Positions 16,867-26,727 of a stretch of 39,999 nt of DNA are shown piece after piece. Numbering within the stretch: position 1 is the stretch's first letter; each line of letters starts with the position of its first letter. Source of the stretch: Chromatiales bacterium (GTDB lineage Bacteria; Pseudomonadota; Gammaproteobacteria; JAHELT01); contig JAHELT010000025.1 of NCBI GenBank assembly GCA_024644045.1, forward strand, positions 1 through 39,999, given 5' to 3'. The translations under genes were made by a program, and so were the position numbers. The notes beneath the pieces were generated by a model. It did not search any database. It was given only the letters and a program-made list of their open reading frames with translations, and was not told where the DNA came from.

Positions 16867-17985
16867 CTAGGGAGCGCAGGTCCCCGGAATCATGCCGCTG
16901 CAGGACTGACCGCATTGCACCGTACCGAACGTGGTCGAGTTGTTGGAGCAGGACAGCGTGCCGGTGAAGGTCACGCTTCGATCGCCGAACCGGCTGCGGT
17001 CGCGTATCGATACGCTCGACGAGTTACCGTTGCTGACGTTGCCCAGCATCTCCGAGTTACCGTCCACACGAAACGACGACAGCGCAAACACGCTGACCTC
17101 GCCGAAGATCGCGACGTTGCGGAAATCCACCAGTCCGAGGTTGAACGCCTCCACGGCAATGATCTTGCCCTCGGAGGTCAGGCAACCGTCACCGGTAGCG
17201 GGATTGCAACCGCGCTCGATGACGAGGTCTCTGAGCGCGGGGTCGGCGGGATGGCCAGGCTCGCGCGGGAGAAACGCGCCGTTACGGAATGCCGATTGCC
17301 GGTCGATCGCAATGCCGCAGTAACTGTTGTCTTTGTAAGTGTTGCCGTCGGAGCGTACGGAGGCTGCGTCGCCCGCGAACAGGCCGCACTCGAAGAATAC
17401 GTCGGGCGGATCGAAGCGGCGTTGGCCGTTGTGCGACAGCGTGTTGTTGCGCAACCGGGCAAACGAGGAGCGCACCACGACAACACCGGTCTCATCGTTG
17501 TTGTCAATCAGATTGCACACTAGCTCGGCGCTCGCGCGATCGAACACGTTCACCCCGGCGCCCGGTCCGGTGATCGTCAGGAACTCGACCCGGGCACGTA
17601 CGCCTTGGATGTCGACAGTGCCGTAAACGGTCGCCGCGCCTCCGGGAGAGGACTTGTCACACGCATGCCCCGACTTGTTGCCGCTCAGCGTGATGTCGTC
17701 TTTGTTGATCAGCACGTCCTCGTGACATTCACCCTTGATGAATAGGGTGGTCGGGCGTTTGACCCGGTCGACGGCGGCCTGGATCGATTTACCCCTGTCG
17801 CAGTTCACGGTTCGCTGCCGCTTGCGATGATCGTCGTCGTCCGGGTGTGCGCTGAAGGGTATGCACCAGCCAGCCAGCAGCAGGCAGCCGGCCAGTGCGA
17901 GCCGGGTGCCGGACGGCGCCCGCCCGGCGCACCCGGGGTGTCGATGGTTATGGCCGGGACGCGTTTGCGAAGTGAGTGCAGACAT
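16867..17985 (-). CDS. Secreted right-handed beta-helix protein
   Basis: The 372-residue product starts at ATG 17985, preceded by CGGAGAA at proper spacing. An Arg- and His-rich N-region precedes a hydrophobic signal core (LALAGCLLLAGWCIPFSA); the mature part opens with DDDDHRKRQ. From about residue 60 the sequence shows the turns of a parallel beta-helix: IQAAVDRV, ITLSGNKSG, VEFLTITGPG, LVCNLIDNNDETGVVV, LRNNTLSHNGQ. Ten or more cysteines suggest disulfide bonds outside the cytoplasm. Such folds occur in polysaccharide lyases and adhesins, but no lyase active site was recognised. The last codons (SGMIPGTCAP) run into the inverted-repeat element, whose flank supplies the TAG stop. The C-terminus may therefore have been altered by the insertion. 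Confidence 0.75.
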   Translation of the reverse strand: MSALTSQTRPGHNHRHPGCAGRAPSGTRLALAGCLLLAGWCIPFSAHPDDDDHRKRQRTVNCDRGKSIQAAVDRVKRPTTLFIKGECHEDVLINKDDITLSGNKSGHACDKSSPGGAATVYGTVDIQGVRARVEFLTITGPGAGVNVFDRASAELVCNLIDNNDETGVVVVRSSFARLRNNTLSHNGQRRFDPPDVFFECGLFAGDAASVRSDGNTYKDNSYCGIAIDRQSAFRNGAFLPREPGHPADPALRDLVIERGCNPATGDGCLTSEGKIIAVEAFNLGLVDFRNVAIFGEVSVFALSSFRVDGNSEMLGNVSNGNSSSVSIRDRSRFGDRSVTFTGTLSCSNNSTTFGTVQCGQSCSGMIPGTCAP

Positions 17986-18130
17986 GGGGTTCTCCGTTGC
18001 GACGAGCTCGATTGTTCGGGCCGTGCGCGGGATAGGGCACCGACCCCTGCAATCAATAGCACATGCAGCGGATCCTGCCGGGAAATGCCCCCGGGCAGCG
18101 TGCCCTGGGCCGGGCGGACGGAGTCTGCCC

Positions 18131-18724
18131 TCAGCCACGCTCCTTGACGATCTCGGCAAGTGAATGCGCGGGTGCCACGTCGGTGTCGGCGTGGGTATGT
18201 AACTGCTTGTTTATCTGGCTGGTCGAGAACATGCCGCGTACCTGCTGCACGCCGGTCGTCTCGTCCACGTGCACCACCAGGATGTGCTGGCGGTTCAGCG
18301 CGTGCAGGGTCTCGAGAATGTGCCCGATCTGGGCGTTGCGCACGCTCAGGTAGTTCAGTACCTGGATGTCCTGCTGCGGCGTCATGACCATCTCTACCGT
18401 GAATTCGGCGCGCGGCAGCCGGTTCTGTTGCGACAGCTTGATCGGTTTCTCGCCCTGGATGTCGTTGGCCGTCACCAGCCCCACGATGTGCCGGTCGGCG
18501 CCGATGACGAGCAGCAGGCGCACGCCCGCACGTTTCATTTTGTCCAGCGCGTCGTCCATCGGCGTTGCCGGGGCGACGGTCACCGGATCGACGAACCGAA
18601 AATCGGTCATCGCCTCGAGGGCCGGATCGTTGCGGTGGCTCAGGTAGGGTGGCTGTGGCGGGCGTTCGAAACCCACCGCGCCTTGGAGCGCGATGTGCGA
18701 CAGCGGCGTGAAACTTTGCGGCAT
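18131..18724 (-). CDS. CBS-domain protein
   Basis: The 197-residue cytoplasmic protein contains two CBS motifs. The first spans about residues 42-95 (FVDPVTVAPATPMDDALDKM, LLVIGADRHIVGLVTANDI) and the second about 110-175 (MTPQQDIQVL, IGHILETL, HILVVHV, VRGMFSTSQINKQL). CBS pairs bind adenine nucleotides and regulate partner domains, but no partner is attached here. The first 35 residues (LSHIALQGAVGFERPP) are a conserved-looking leader of unknown role. The start at ATG 18724 has GGAGAAATGCC before it. It sits alone, upstream on the same strand of the beta-helix gene by 145 bp and divergent from the ParA gene. Confidence 0.85.
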   Translation of the reverse strand: MPQSFTPLSHIALQGAVGFERPPQPPYLSHRNDPALEAMTDFRFVDPVTVAPATPMDDALDKMKRAGVRLLLVIGADRHIVGLVTANDIQGEKPIKLSQQNRLPRAEFTVEMVMTPQQDIQVLNYLSVRNAQIGHILETLHALNRQHILVVHVDETTGVQQVRGMFSTSQINKQLHTHADTDVAPAHSLAEIVKERG

Positions 18725-19032
18725 GGCATTTCTCCGGATGCATTCGTGCAGCCCAGTGTAGGAGGCCAGCCGGGCGAGCGCCAGTGGGCGACGTTTCCGC
18801 CCCGGATGGCGGCCGCGGGCGCCGCCTTCCGGTGATTGCGGGCACGGCGAGCTGCCGTCGTAAAGGATTCCGGCGTTCGCCGCCGGCCCCCGGTGCTTGC
18901 CACATTTTTAGGTGTTAAAGTGTGTACCAGTGCATATTTTCCTTCGAAATCATGGCTTTCAACCACGTTCAGAGTAGTCCACACTAGATTCATGACTTAA
19001 CCTGAAGGCAACCAGCCGACAGTGGAGCGACC
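18725..19032. other. 308-bp divergent regulatory gap
   Basis: No gene is seen. The half nearest the ParA gene (18895-19020) is AT-richer than its surroundings and probably contains its promoter, but no good -35/-10 pair could be fixed by eye. Confidence 0.4.
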
Positions 19033-19779
19033 ATGCAACGCATAATTGTCAGCAACGCGAAAGGCGGCTCGGGGAAAAGCACCATCGCGACCAACCTAGC
19101 CGCGCACCTGGCGCGCGACAAGAACGTGTCCCTGTTCGACTACGATCCGCAAGGGTCCAGCATGCACTGGCTCAAGCTGCGCGACGAGAAGCGACCGCCG
19201 ATTCACTCGGTCGCCGCGCACCGCAAATCCATGAATGCAGTGGCCACCGAGGTGTTTCAGCTTCGGGTGCCGCCGAACACGGACCACGTGATCTGTGACA
19301 CGCCGGCGGCGATGAACAAGCAGGATCTGGGACAGCTCGTGCAGAATGCCGACGTGATACTGGTGCCGGTGTGCCCGTCACCGATCGACATTCACGTCGC
19401 GGCGCGTTTCATCGGCGACCTGCTGATCATCGGCAAGGCGCGCGCCTACAATGTGAGTATCGGGGTGATCGCCAATCGTGTGCGTACCAACACGATCATG
19501 TACCGCAAGCTCACGCAGTTCCTGAAATCGCTTTCCATTCCCTTTGTCGCGGCCTTTCGCGATACCCAGCAGTACAACCACGCCGCGGAAATGGGTGCCG
19601 GTGTGAACGAGTTACCGGGGCCTTCCCGGTTCCGCGATGAGCATCAATGGGAGGGGCTGGTCACCTGGTTGCAGGACGCACCGGTGGCACCGGAGCAGCT
19701 GTCGCGTGCCTCCGCGCAGATGCTGAGTTACCGGGATGCGGCCGAGGGTAAGGCGCTGTGGAAGCGCCTGCGCAACTGA
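19033..19779 (+). CDS. Orphan ParA/MinD-type ATPase
   Basis: The 248-residue product is a deviant Walker-A ATPase: KGGSGKST (residues 10-17) with the signature lysine K10, the switch-I aspartate in FDYDPQGSS and Walker B VICDTPAA. These proteins dimerise with ATP on DNA or membrane and position cargo such as chromosomes, chemoreceptor arrays or microcompartments. No ParB, MinE or other cargo adaptor lies beside it, and the last 60 residues (about 190-248), with WEGLVTWLQ, are not part of the core fold. ATG 19033 is preceded by GTGGAGCG. It stands alone between a divergent CBS-domain gene and a convergent hydrolase gene, so the cargo is unknown. Confidence 0.85.
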   Translation: MQRIIVSNAKGGSGKSTIATNLAAHLARDKNVSLFDYDPQGSSMHWLKLRDEKRPPIHSVAAHRKSMNAVATEVFQLRVPPNTDHVICDTPAAMNKQDLGQLVQNADVILVPVCPSPIDIHVAARFIGDLLIIGKARAYNVSIGVIANRVRTNTIMYRKLTQFLKSLSIPFVAAFRDTQQYNHAAEMGAGVNELPGPSRFRDEHQWEGLVTWLQDAPVAPEQLSRASAQMLSYRDAAEGKALWKRLRN

Positions 19780-19875
19780 GCCCGGCGAGCGCAAGCAACG
19801 CGCTTCCGTTCCCCGGGGTCTAACCCGCCGTCGACCGACGTGGGTTGCGCCGCGGGCGGCGCCAATCCCGGCCGA

Positions 19876-22182
19876 TCAACGTGGTGTCTCTCCGCAGGCC
19901 CTTCGCCGATTGCCCGCAAGGCACATGAGCAGCAGCGCGAGGGCCGCGGGGCCGGCGCCGGAGCTGGCGCTGGCGGCGGACTGTTCCCCGCCCGGTGAGG
20001 TCGGTATCCCGGGAGCCGGCGCCTCGGCCTGCGGCACCAGCCAGGCCAACGCCGTCGCAAACGAATCGGCGGCCGCCGTCCGCGCGTCCGCACCCCCCGC
20101 CGGGCAGAGGAGCCGGTCGATGCACACATCGAGGCCGTGACCGGCTTCGGCGAGCAGGTGCAGAGTGCTGCCGCGACCATCGCAGTCAAACACGTTGCGG
20201 AATTCAGCCATGCCCGGATCACCGCCGTCGTCGCGTGCCGGCCCGCTGTCCGGTGACCCGGCGTAGGCATTACACAAGCGTACCGATTGTCGCGAAGGGA
20301 CCAGGGTGTCGGCGCGCCCGTGTAACATGAACGCAGGTGGTATCGCCGCCGGATTGGCGGCAACCCGCGCCGGAAAGCTGTTGTCCGCAACGACCAGGCT
20401 CGCCGGATCGACCATGTCCAGCGGCATGCCCAGAAAGCCCTCGACGCTGCCGATGCCGGCGGCGTTGGTGTAAGTGCCATCCGCCACCTGCTGCAGAACG
20501 TCGCTCAGATCCGTGGGCGGGTACAGCAGCAGGGCGCGTTCGATAGTGGCGGCGCGGTTGACGGCGAGCCATCCCGCCAGGTGCCCCCCCGCCGACTGGC
20601 CCATGAGCGTCACCGGTTCATCACTCGCGCCGTACTCGGCGCCGTGGTTCAACACCCAGTCGAGCGCGGCGTCGATGTCGGCCAGCAGGTCCTCGCCGCG
20701 TACACCGTGGCATTCCGGGTTTCCGTCCGCGGTGCCGACCAGCCGGTAGAAGGGGACGAAGACGACAAAGCCGCGATCGGTGAGGTGCGAGACCTGTGCC
20801 TCGAGCCCGTAGAAGGCTGCGCCGCGGTACTGCCAGGACCCGCCGTGCAGGGCCAGCAGCGGCGCCAGCCCGGTGGCCTGCGGTGCGCGTTTGTAGACGC
20901 GCATTTCGAGCTGACACTCGCCCTCGCTGCGGTAGCGGGCACGCGTCATGAAGGGTTGATGGTTGTCGGTCACCGGCACGATGCTGATACCGAACCGGGT
21001 GCCCGGCGTAAGCGTCCAGTAGGGGGGCATGCCCTCGTAGAGCGCCGCGTTGCCGAGCCGCAGCGGATCCATGGCCTCGGCGCAGAAATCGCTGTAGCTG
21101 GTCGGCCGGTAGTCGATGCCGGCGCTGCACTGCGGGTCCGAGTAATAGTCGCCGGCGCCTTGCCCGGTCAGATCCGCGCTCACGCAGGTGTCGCCCTGGC
21201 GCGTATACAGTGGTTCGATCGGCAGATCGGCAAGCAGAATGCTGCTTGCTTCACACGCGGTCGCCGATGCGATGACCTCTTTCAGCAGCGCGTCGTCCTT
21301 GCTCAGCAGGGCGAGCAGAATCTGCAGCTTGTTGGCGGCCACGTAGTCGAGGGCGATCGGGAACGAGGAACGGCTGGTCAGGATCTCCAGCAGCTGCGCG
21401 ACCTGGACCTCGCCGATCTCCGGCAGCGCGTAGGTGCGGCTGGGGGCGCCCCATGAATCGAGGATGGCCTGGTGCAGATCGTCCTCCACGTCCTGCAGCG
21501 CGGCCGCCAGCCGCTCGCCGCTCATCTGCGCGTTTATCTCGTCCCTGATGTAGTCCTCGAGCAGGCTGGCGACGATGGTGTCGTCGACGTTGACTGCGAA
21601 ATCGTAGGACACCAGCTCGCCGGTCACCTCGAACCGGGGCGTGATGGTGATGCCGGCCGGTCCGGTCTGCGGGTCAAGCCGCGCGGTCACACCCAGCGTC
21701 AGGCGGATCGGCCCGCTGACGGTGAAGCTGAAGGTATCCTGGGCGTAGTGGCTGCAGCCGAAGACGTCGATCCCGAAACGCTGGCGGATAATGCCGCTTG
21801 CATCGATGGATGCGTCGATGTCCGAGCCCACGACGATGGGATCGTCGAGCGCGTCGAGCGTCAGGGAGAAACTGGTGCCGGCGTTCAGTGCGATGCTGAA
21901 ATCCATCTCGCGCAAGACCGTGTCGTTGCAGCCGCCGTCCAGCACGCGCTCCTCGATCCGCTGGCTGGACAACAGCCGGCCGGCCTCGAGCTGCAGCCCC
22001 GCGTCACGCAGCGCGGTCTGGATCTTGTCTGCCAGCAGGCGGTCCAACGGATCGCCCCCGCTGCTGGCCTCCTGCAGGGCCGCGTCGAGCTCGCCGAGCT
22101 CGAGGGTGAGTTCATCGCACCACGCGGCCAGCGGCAGACCGGCAAATGCGAACAGCAGGGGAATACAGCGTAGTACACGCAT
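19876..22182 (-). CDS. Exported alpha/beta hydrolase with N-terminal unknown domain and GlyGly-CTERM-like tail
   Basis: The 768-residue product has a signal peptide (1-22, ending AAWCDE). About 400 residues follow without a recognised fold, rich in beta strands and acidic residues ([24 protein letters not shown]). The catalytic domain is of the HGG carboxylesterase type: oxyanion LHGGSW near residue 445, nucleophile S530 in GQSAGG, an aspartate near 625 in HGRADTLVP and a histidine near 681 in EAGHGLD. Many cysteines suggest disulfides. The C-terminus is SASSGAGP, a hydrophobic stretch and RRR, resembling a GlyGly-CTERM sorting signal read by rhombosortase, which would place the enzyme at the cell surface or release it through type II secretion. 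The substrate is unknown; an ester or lipid is likely. ATG 22182 begins the signal peptide. Confidence 0.8.
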   Translation of the reverse strand: MRVLRCIPLLFAFAGLPLAAWCDELTLELGELDAALQEASSGGDPLDRLLADKIQTALRDAGLQLEAGRLLSSQRIEERVLDGGCNDTVLREMDFSIALNAGTSFSLTLDALDDPIVVGSDIDASIDASGIIRQRFGIDVFGCSHYAQDTFSFTVSGPIRLTLGVTARLDPQTGPAGITITPRFEVTGELVSYDFAVNVDDTIVASLLEDYIRDEINAQMSGERLAAALQDVEDDLHQAILDSWGAPSRTYALPEIGEVQVAQLLEILTSRSSFPIALDYVAANKLQILLALLSKDDALLKEVIASATACEASSILLADLPIEPLYTRQGDTCVSADLTGQGAGDYYSDPQCSAGIDYRPTSYSDFCAEAMDPLRLGNAALYEGMPPYWTLTPGTRFGISIVPVTDNHQPFMTRARYRSEGECQLEMRVYKRAPQATGLAPLLALHGGSWQYRGAAFYGLEAQVSHLTDRGFVVFVPFYRLVGTADGNPECHGVRGEDLLADIDAALDWVLNHGAEYGASDEPVTLMGQSAGGHLAGWLAVNRAATIERALLLYPPTDLSDVLQQVADGTYTNAAGIGSVEGFLGMPLDMVDPASLVVADNSFPARVAANPAAIPPAFMLHGRADTLVPSRQSVRLCNAYAGSPDSGPARDDGGDPGMAEFRNVFDCDGRGSTLHLLAEAGHGLDVCIDRLLCPAGGADARTAAADSFATALAWLVPQAEAPAPGIPTSPGGEQSAASASSGAGPAALALLLMCLAGNRRRACGETPR

Positions 22183-22356
22183 GGGTCTCTTTCCTTAGAA
22201 GACGCTCGAGCCAGTGCCGCTATGATAACCAGGCGCGCCCGGATAACAACGACGAGTTCGCAAAACACCGCACCTGTAATCCAGCGCCGGCCCGCGGCCG
22301 TGGCGCAACCCACGTTTTACTGTGCCGATCGAGGATGCTGCGCTACCATCCGCACC

Positions 22357-23283
22357 ATGCAATCGATCATTTCCGTCTCGGGCCTGACCAAGACCTATGC
22401 GTCCGGTTTCCAGGCGCTGAAGCGGGTGGATCTCGAGATCCGCAAGGGTGAGATCTTCGCTTTGCTCGGCCCCAACGGTGCCGGTAAGACCACGCTGATC
22501 AGTATCATCTGCGGTATCGTCAATGCCAGCGACGGCACGGTAACCGTCGCCGGTCACGACATTCGCCGTGACTACCGCACCACACGCGCCATGATCGGGC
22601 TGGTGCCGCAGGAGCTCACCACCGACGCGTTCGAAAGCGTGTGGAACACCGTCAGCTTCAGCCGCGGCCTGTTCGGCAAGCCGGCCGACCCGCGGCACAT
22701 CGAAGACGTGCTGCGCTCACTGTCCCTGTGGGACAAGAAGAACAACCGGATCATGACGCTGTCCGGCGGCATGAAGCGCCGTGTGCTGATCGCGAAGGCG
22801 CTGTCGCACGAGCCGCAGATCCTGTTTCTCGACGAACCGACGGCGGGCGTCGATGTGGAGCTGCGCCAGGCGATGTGGGAGGTGGTGCGCAAGCTGCGTG
22901 AATCCGGGGTGACGATCATTCTGACCACCCACTACATCGAAGAGGCCGAGCAGATGGCCGACCGCATCGGCGTGATCAATCGCGGCGAGCTGATCCTGGT
23001 CGAGGACAAGGTCGAGCTGATGTGCAAGCTGGGCAGGAAACAGCTGACGCTGCAGCTGCACGATCCCCTGGACGCCATACCGGCACGGCTCGCCGAGTAC
23101 GGCCTCACGCTCGCCTCCGGCGGTGCCGAGCTGGTGTACAGCTACGATACACAGGGTGAGCGCACCGGAATAACCACGCTGCTGAGCGAGCTGCGCGATG
23201 CCGGGATCCGGCTCAAGGACCTCAACACCACACAGACCTCGCTGGAGGATATCTTCGTGAGCCTGGTGCGGGAGCCGGCATGA
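22357..23283 (+). CDS. ABC exporter ATP-binding protein, YadG type
   Basis: The 308-residue ATPase has Walker [10 protein letters not shown] (38-46), signature LSGGMKRR (135-142), Walker [11 protein letters not shown] (155-164) and the switch histidine in [10 protein letters not shown]. Its length equals E. coli YadG, and the C-terminal 80 residues match the extra domain of the ABC-2 exporter group. It powers export of an unidentified substrate through the next gene product, which it overlaps by four bases (ATGA). ATG 22357 is chosen because it opens directly before the first strand; the frame upstream is unlike protein. The ribosome site is weak. It is divergent from the hydrolase gene. Confidence 0.9.
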   Translation: MQSIISVSGLTKTYASGFQALKRVDLEIRKGEIFALLGPNGAGKTTLISIICGIVNASDGTVTVAGHDIRRDYRTTRAMIGLVPQELTTDAFESVWNTVSFSRGLFGKPADPRHIEDVLRSLSLWDKKNNRIMTLSGGMKRRVLIAKALSHEPQILFLDEPTAGVDVELRQAMWEVVRKLRESGVTIILTTHYIEEAEQMADRIGVINRGELILVEDKVELMCKLGRKQLTLQLHDPLDAIPARLAEYGLTLASGGAELVYSYDTQGERTGITTLLSELRDAGIRLKDLNTTQTSLEDIFVSLVREPA

Positions 23284-24041
23284 ACTTACACGCGATCTGC
23301 GCCATTTACCGCTTCGAGATGGCGCGCACCGGGCGCACGCTGTTCCAGAGCGTCGTCTCGCCGGTGATCTCCACCTGCCTGTACTTCGTTGTCTTCGGAG
23401 CGGCCATCGGTTCGCGGATAACGGACATCGACGGCGTCACGTACGGCGCGTTCATCGTGCCCGGTCTTATCATGCTGTCGCTGCTCACGCAGAGCATTTC
23501 CAACGCCTCGTTCGGGATCTACTTTCCCAAGTTCACCGGCACGATTTACGAGCTGCTGTCAGCGCCGGTCTCGTATCTGGAGATCGTGATCGGCTACGTG
23601 GGCGCGGCCGCCACCAAGTCCATCGTCCTGAGCCTGATCATTCTCGCGACCGCGGGTCTGTTCGTGCCGATCGAGATAGCGCACCCGGCCTGGATGGTTC
23701 TTTTCCTGGTGCTCACGACCGTGACCTTCAGTCTGTTCGGCTTCATCATCGGCATCCTGGCCGACGGATTCGAGCAGCTGCAGATCGTGCCGCTGCTGGT
23801 CATCACGCCGCTGGCGTTTCTCGGCGGCACCTTCTACTCGATCGCGATGCTGCCACCTGTATGGCAGACCGTGACCCTGTTCAACCCGCTGGTCTATCTG
23901 ATCAGCGGCTTTCGCTGGAGCTTTTACGAGAACGCTGACGTCGGCGTGGGCGTGAGTCTGGCGATGGCCGCGCTGTTTCTGACGCTGTGCGTGGCGATCG
24001 TGTGGTGGATTTTCAGGAGTGGTTATCGGTTGAAGGCGTGA
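23280..24041 (+). CDS. ABC-2 type exporter permease, YadH type
   Basis: The 253-residue membrane protein has six hydrophobic segments, including [28 protein letters not shown] and the final [17 protein letters not shown]. Typical ABC-2 permease motifs are present: LISGFRWSF and FLGGTFYS near residues 180-220. It forms a homodimeric channel in the inner membrane with the preceding ATPase. Its start overlaps the ATPase stop by four bases, so the pair is translationally coupled. The substrate is not known. It ends 31 bp from the end of a convergent gene. Confidence 0.9.
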   Translation: MNLHAICAIYRFEMARTGRTLFQSVVSPVISTCLYFVVFGAAIGSRITDIDGVTYGAFIVPGLIMLSLLTQSISNASFGIYFPKFTGTIYELLSAPVSYLEIVIGYVGAAATKSIVLSLIILATAGLFVPIEIAHPAWMVLFLVLTTVTFSLFGFIIGILADGFEQLQIVPLLVITPLAFLGGTFYSIAMLPPVWQTVTLFNPLVYLISGFRWSFYENADVGVGVSLAMAALFLTLCVAIVWWIFRSGYRLKA

Positions 24042-24072
24042 CCGGCGTGCGCGAGTCGTGCGGCGGCGCATG

Positions 24073-26019
24073 TCACTTGCGCCGCACCACGATCATCGCG
24101 TTGATTTCGCCGGCCGCCAGCCGCTGCGCGTGCAGGCCGATCAGCGGGTCCTCCGGGTAGCGCTCTTGCAGCTGCTCGAACGCGCTTCGCGCTTCCGGCG
24201 AACCCGCTGCGAGCAGCGCGTACGCGGTGCGGTAGGCGTCGATCAGCGCCCCGTCAAGCGCGTGCTCCGCCACCGGCAGAAAGGCCTCGATGCCTTCGGT
24301 TTTGCCGCGCAGCACCAGGGTGGCGACCGGTCGAAAGGACGTGCTGTTGCAGCGTTGCACCGTGCTGCCGCTGACACATACACGCGTGCCCAGACGGTCG
24401 TTGATCGCCTCCAGGCGCGCGGCCGTGTTCACCGCATCACCGTGCGCGGTGTAGTCGAAGCGCTGCGCTCCCCCGAAGTTGCCCACCACGGCAACCCCCG
24501 TATTGACGCCGATACGGGTCACGCCCAGCGCGAGCCCCTGCTGTGCCTGGCGTGCGCCGAACGCCTGCGCCCAGGCATCGAGCGCCAGAGCGCAATCGAC
24601 CGCGCGTTGCGCATGATCCGGCTGTTCGAGCGGGGCATTGAACATCACGTGCAGTGCATCGCCGACGATCTTGTCGATGGTACCGCCATGCTCGACCACG
24701 ATGCTGCAGGCTTCGTCCAGGTAGGTGTTCACCAGCGTGACCAGGGCGTCGGGCGCAGTGCGCTCGGTCAACGCGGTGAACCCCTGTATGTCCGTGAACA
24801 GAAAAGACAGCTCGCGGCTCTCCCCGCTGAACTCGAGGCGCTCCGGCTCAGCGACCAGGCGATCGACGATGGCCGGCGCGAGAAACCGGCCGAAAGCCCG
24901 GTGGATGACTTCGCGCTGCAGCTTATCGGTGCGCCACTGCCCGGTGAAGCTGGCACCCACCGCGAGCAGAAAAGCGATGGTCGGCGCGATCAGCGGCACC
25001 AGCAACGCCTCGTAGAAGTACAGCGCGAAAGCGCCGATCCAGGCGAGCGGGACGATACTCACCGCAAGCAGCAGCTTTGCGGTGAGGCCGATGCGCAGCG
25101 TGGCAACCAGTACGCCGAGGAGCGCGGCCAGCACCAGCAGCAACTTCGCCAGCGGCGACGCGGCGATCCGCAGCGAACGGCCCTCGAGGATCTGCGATAG
25201 GGCGTGGGCTTCGATCAGCACCCCCGGCATGCGTCGCTGCTCGCGATCCACGAGTGCGGTGAACGGCGTGCGATGACGCCCGGCAAGGCCGAAGTCCGAG
25301 CCGATCAGGGCAATGCGGCCGGCCAGCCGGTCGGCCGGCAGCTGGGCAATGGTGTGCGCGGGGTGAACGGCGAACGCGGGCACGCTCAGATCCGGTCCGG
25401 CACGATAATCGATCAGCAGCCGCTCGCCGTCGGGCGGCGCCACCCCCACCGCCCGGCTCAGCGCCGCGGCAAAACCGAACAGCGCTTCGCCGTCTTGCGT
25501 GGGGCGCCGCAGCAGCTGCTCGCGCACCGTTTCGTCCAGCGCGTCGCGGTACACCACGGCCAACCCTTGCGGCACCCCTTGTGTGAATGACCTCGCGTAT
25601 GCCGCCTGTTCCGGCGTCAACCCGTCCGCCTCGGTCAGGGCCGCAACCACGATCGGCACGCGCAGCGCACGCAACGTCTGGTACAACTGCGCGTCTTTGT
25701 GCGGCTCCGTCGGCCGATCGATGAGCACGTCGAGGCCGATGGCAGCCACGCCTTTATCCTGCAGCGTCAGCAGCAGATCGCTGAGCAGCGCGCGGTCAAG
25801 CGGGGAGCGATACGCCAGGCTCGCGAGCGTTTCATCGGTGATCGTGACCACGACGATGTTCATCGACTGGGGGCGCGGCAGGCTGAGCAGCGCGAGCCGT
25901 GCATCGAGCAGGCGGTTCTCGGCGACGCGCACCGGCGAGGCGTAGCGCACAGCGAGATGCGCGGCGAACGCTGACAGCAGCACCAGCAGCGATGTCCTCG
26001 CCAACCGCTTGTAGGGCAT
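24073..26019 (-). CDS. Membrane adenylate cyclase with CHASE2 sensor domain
   Basis: The 648-residue product has an N-terminal membrane segment, a periplasmic CHASE2 domain (about residues 30-280: VVTITDETLASL, IGLDVLIDRP, IALIGSDFGL), three transmembrane helices (about 285-365) and a class III cyclase domain. Metal-binding aspartates lie in FLFTDIQGFT and IVGDALHVMF. Purine-recognition positions read K in IDKIVGD and T in DYTAHGDAVN, which favours ATP over GTP. The GDAVNTAARLE block is intact, so the enzyme should make cAMP in response to an external signal. ATG 26019 (MPYKRLARTS) is preferred to a TTG at 26067, whose extra codons fall in a repeat-like sequence. It is downstream of, and on the same strand as, a small PAS gene. 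Confidence 0.9.
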   Translation of the reverse strand: MPYKRLARTSLLVLLSAFAAHLAVRYASPVRVAENRLLDARLALLSLPRPQSMNIVVVTITDETLASLAYRSPLDRALLSDLLLTLQDKGVAAIGLDVLIDRPTEPHKDAQLYQTLRALRVPIVVAALTEADGLTPEQAAYARSFTQGVPQGLAVVYRDALDETVREQLLRRPTQDGEALFGFAAALSRAVGVAPPDGERLLIDYRAGPDLSVPAFAVHPAHTIAQLPADRLAGRIALIGSDFGLAGRHRTPFTALVDREQRRMPGVLIEAHALSQILEGRSLRIAASPLAKLLLVLAALLGVLVATLRIGLTAKLLLAVSIVPLAWIGAFALYFYEALLVPLIAPTIAFLLAVGASFTGQWRTDKLQREVIHRAFGRFLAPAIVDRLVAEPERLEFSGESRELSFLFTDIQGFTALTERTAPDALVTLVNTYLDEACSIVVEHGGTIDKIVGDALHVMFNAPLEQPDHAQRAVDCALALDAWAQAFGARQAQQGLALGVTRIGVNTGVAVVGNFGGAQRFDYTAHGDAVNTAARLEAINDRLGTRVCVSGSTVQRCNSTSFRPVATLVLRGKTEGIEAFLPVAEHALDGALIDAYRTAYALLAAGSPEARSAFEQLQERYPEDPLIGLHAQRLAAGEINAMIVVRRK

Positions 26020-26042
26020 CAGCCGCCGTTGTGTTGAGATTC

Positions 26043-26149
26043 CGACAGGCACGGGGACATTCCCCAAATTGTTGATTTTCTGACAGGCACCGAAGGCGCG
26101 CGGCGGCGGGGGTCCTCGTTCAGTTCTGCTGGGCGCGCGGCGGCGGGGG
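26043..26149. repeat. Short repeats upstream of the cyclase gene
   Basis: An 18-base sequence, GGCGCGCGGCGGCGGGGG, occurs twice (26095-26112 and 26132-26149). Next to it, GACAGGCAC occurs at 26044 and again near 26082, flanking the near-palindrome GGGGACATTCCCC (26053-26065). This looks like a degraded intergenic repeat. It gives no sign of a gene. Confidence 0.55.
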
Positions 26150-26175
26150 CGGGCGGTGCTGCGTCGCGTGCGGCG

Positions 26176-26580
26176 TCAGTGCGATACCCGTTCCTGCAGC
26201 TCGCGCGCGTCGGCGAGCAGCCGGGTCGTAAATGCATCGGCGTCCGTGTCAGCTGCTTTCTCGCGGAACAGAAGCACGGCCCTGGCAAGCCCGGTTTCGC
26301 GCAGCGGAATCACCGCCGTGCCGAGCGTCATCGATGCACCGTCCTCCAGGCGCAGGGTTTCCTCGGCGTAGCTGATTTCCTCGGCCGTCTGTACGGCATG
26401 GATGGTCGGACAATCGAGCGCGCACAGCGCCTCCTCGTGCGGAAGCACCTCGAAGCAGCGGCGGGAAAACCAGTCAATCGGCACCAGCGACTGGCAGGAC
26501 GGGTTCAGATACAACAGCTCCATACGCCGGGTGACCACGGCGCACGCTTCCGGCTCCTGGTCGAGGAAGTTCCAGCGCAT
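26176..26580 (-). CDS. Small single-domain PAS protein
   Basis: The 134-residue product is essentially one PAS fold: AVVTRRMELLYLNPS, the FEVLP helix, EISYAEETLRL, TLGTAVIPLRE and ARAVLLFRE, then a short acidic helix. Cysteines C42, C53 and C57 (pattern C-x10-C-x3-CP) recall PAS proteins in which cysteines bind metal or sense redox state. There is no attached output domain. The start is set at ATG 26580 because AGGAGG lies eight bases before it; the longer frame to 26703 lacks this. It precedes the CHASE2 cyclase gene on the same strand by about 156 bp, so it might feed a signal to it, but this is only context. Confidence 0.7.
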   Translation of the reverse strand: MRWNFLDQEPEACAVVTRRMELLYLNPSCQSLVPIDWFSRRCFEVLPHEEALCALDCPTIHAVQTAEEISYAEETLRLEDGASMTLGTAVIPLRETGLARAVLLFREKAADTDADAFTTRLLADARELQERVSH

Positions 26581-26585
26581 GGACG

Positions 26586-26594
26586 TTTCCTCCT
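26586..26594 (-). promoter_or_regulatory. Ribosome-binding site that fixes the PAS-gene start
   Basis: The minus strand reads AGGAGGAAA with the AGGAGG core eight bases before ATG 26580. It is the strongest ribosome site noted in the window and overrides the longer open frame. Confidence 0.75.
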
Positions 26595-26727
26595 GCAGCA
26601 GCGTGCGAAAATCTATCCTGGGCAAGGGAACCATCCTGCGCTCGCGGCACATCAGCGTGACTCCGCTCGATCTTGCGCCGGTGGCGGGTTCGAGGTCAAG
26701 CACCGGGTCCGCCGGTCTGCGTCGCTG

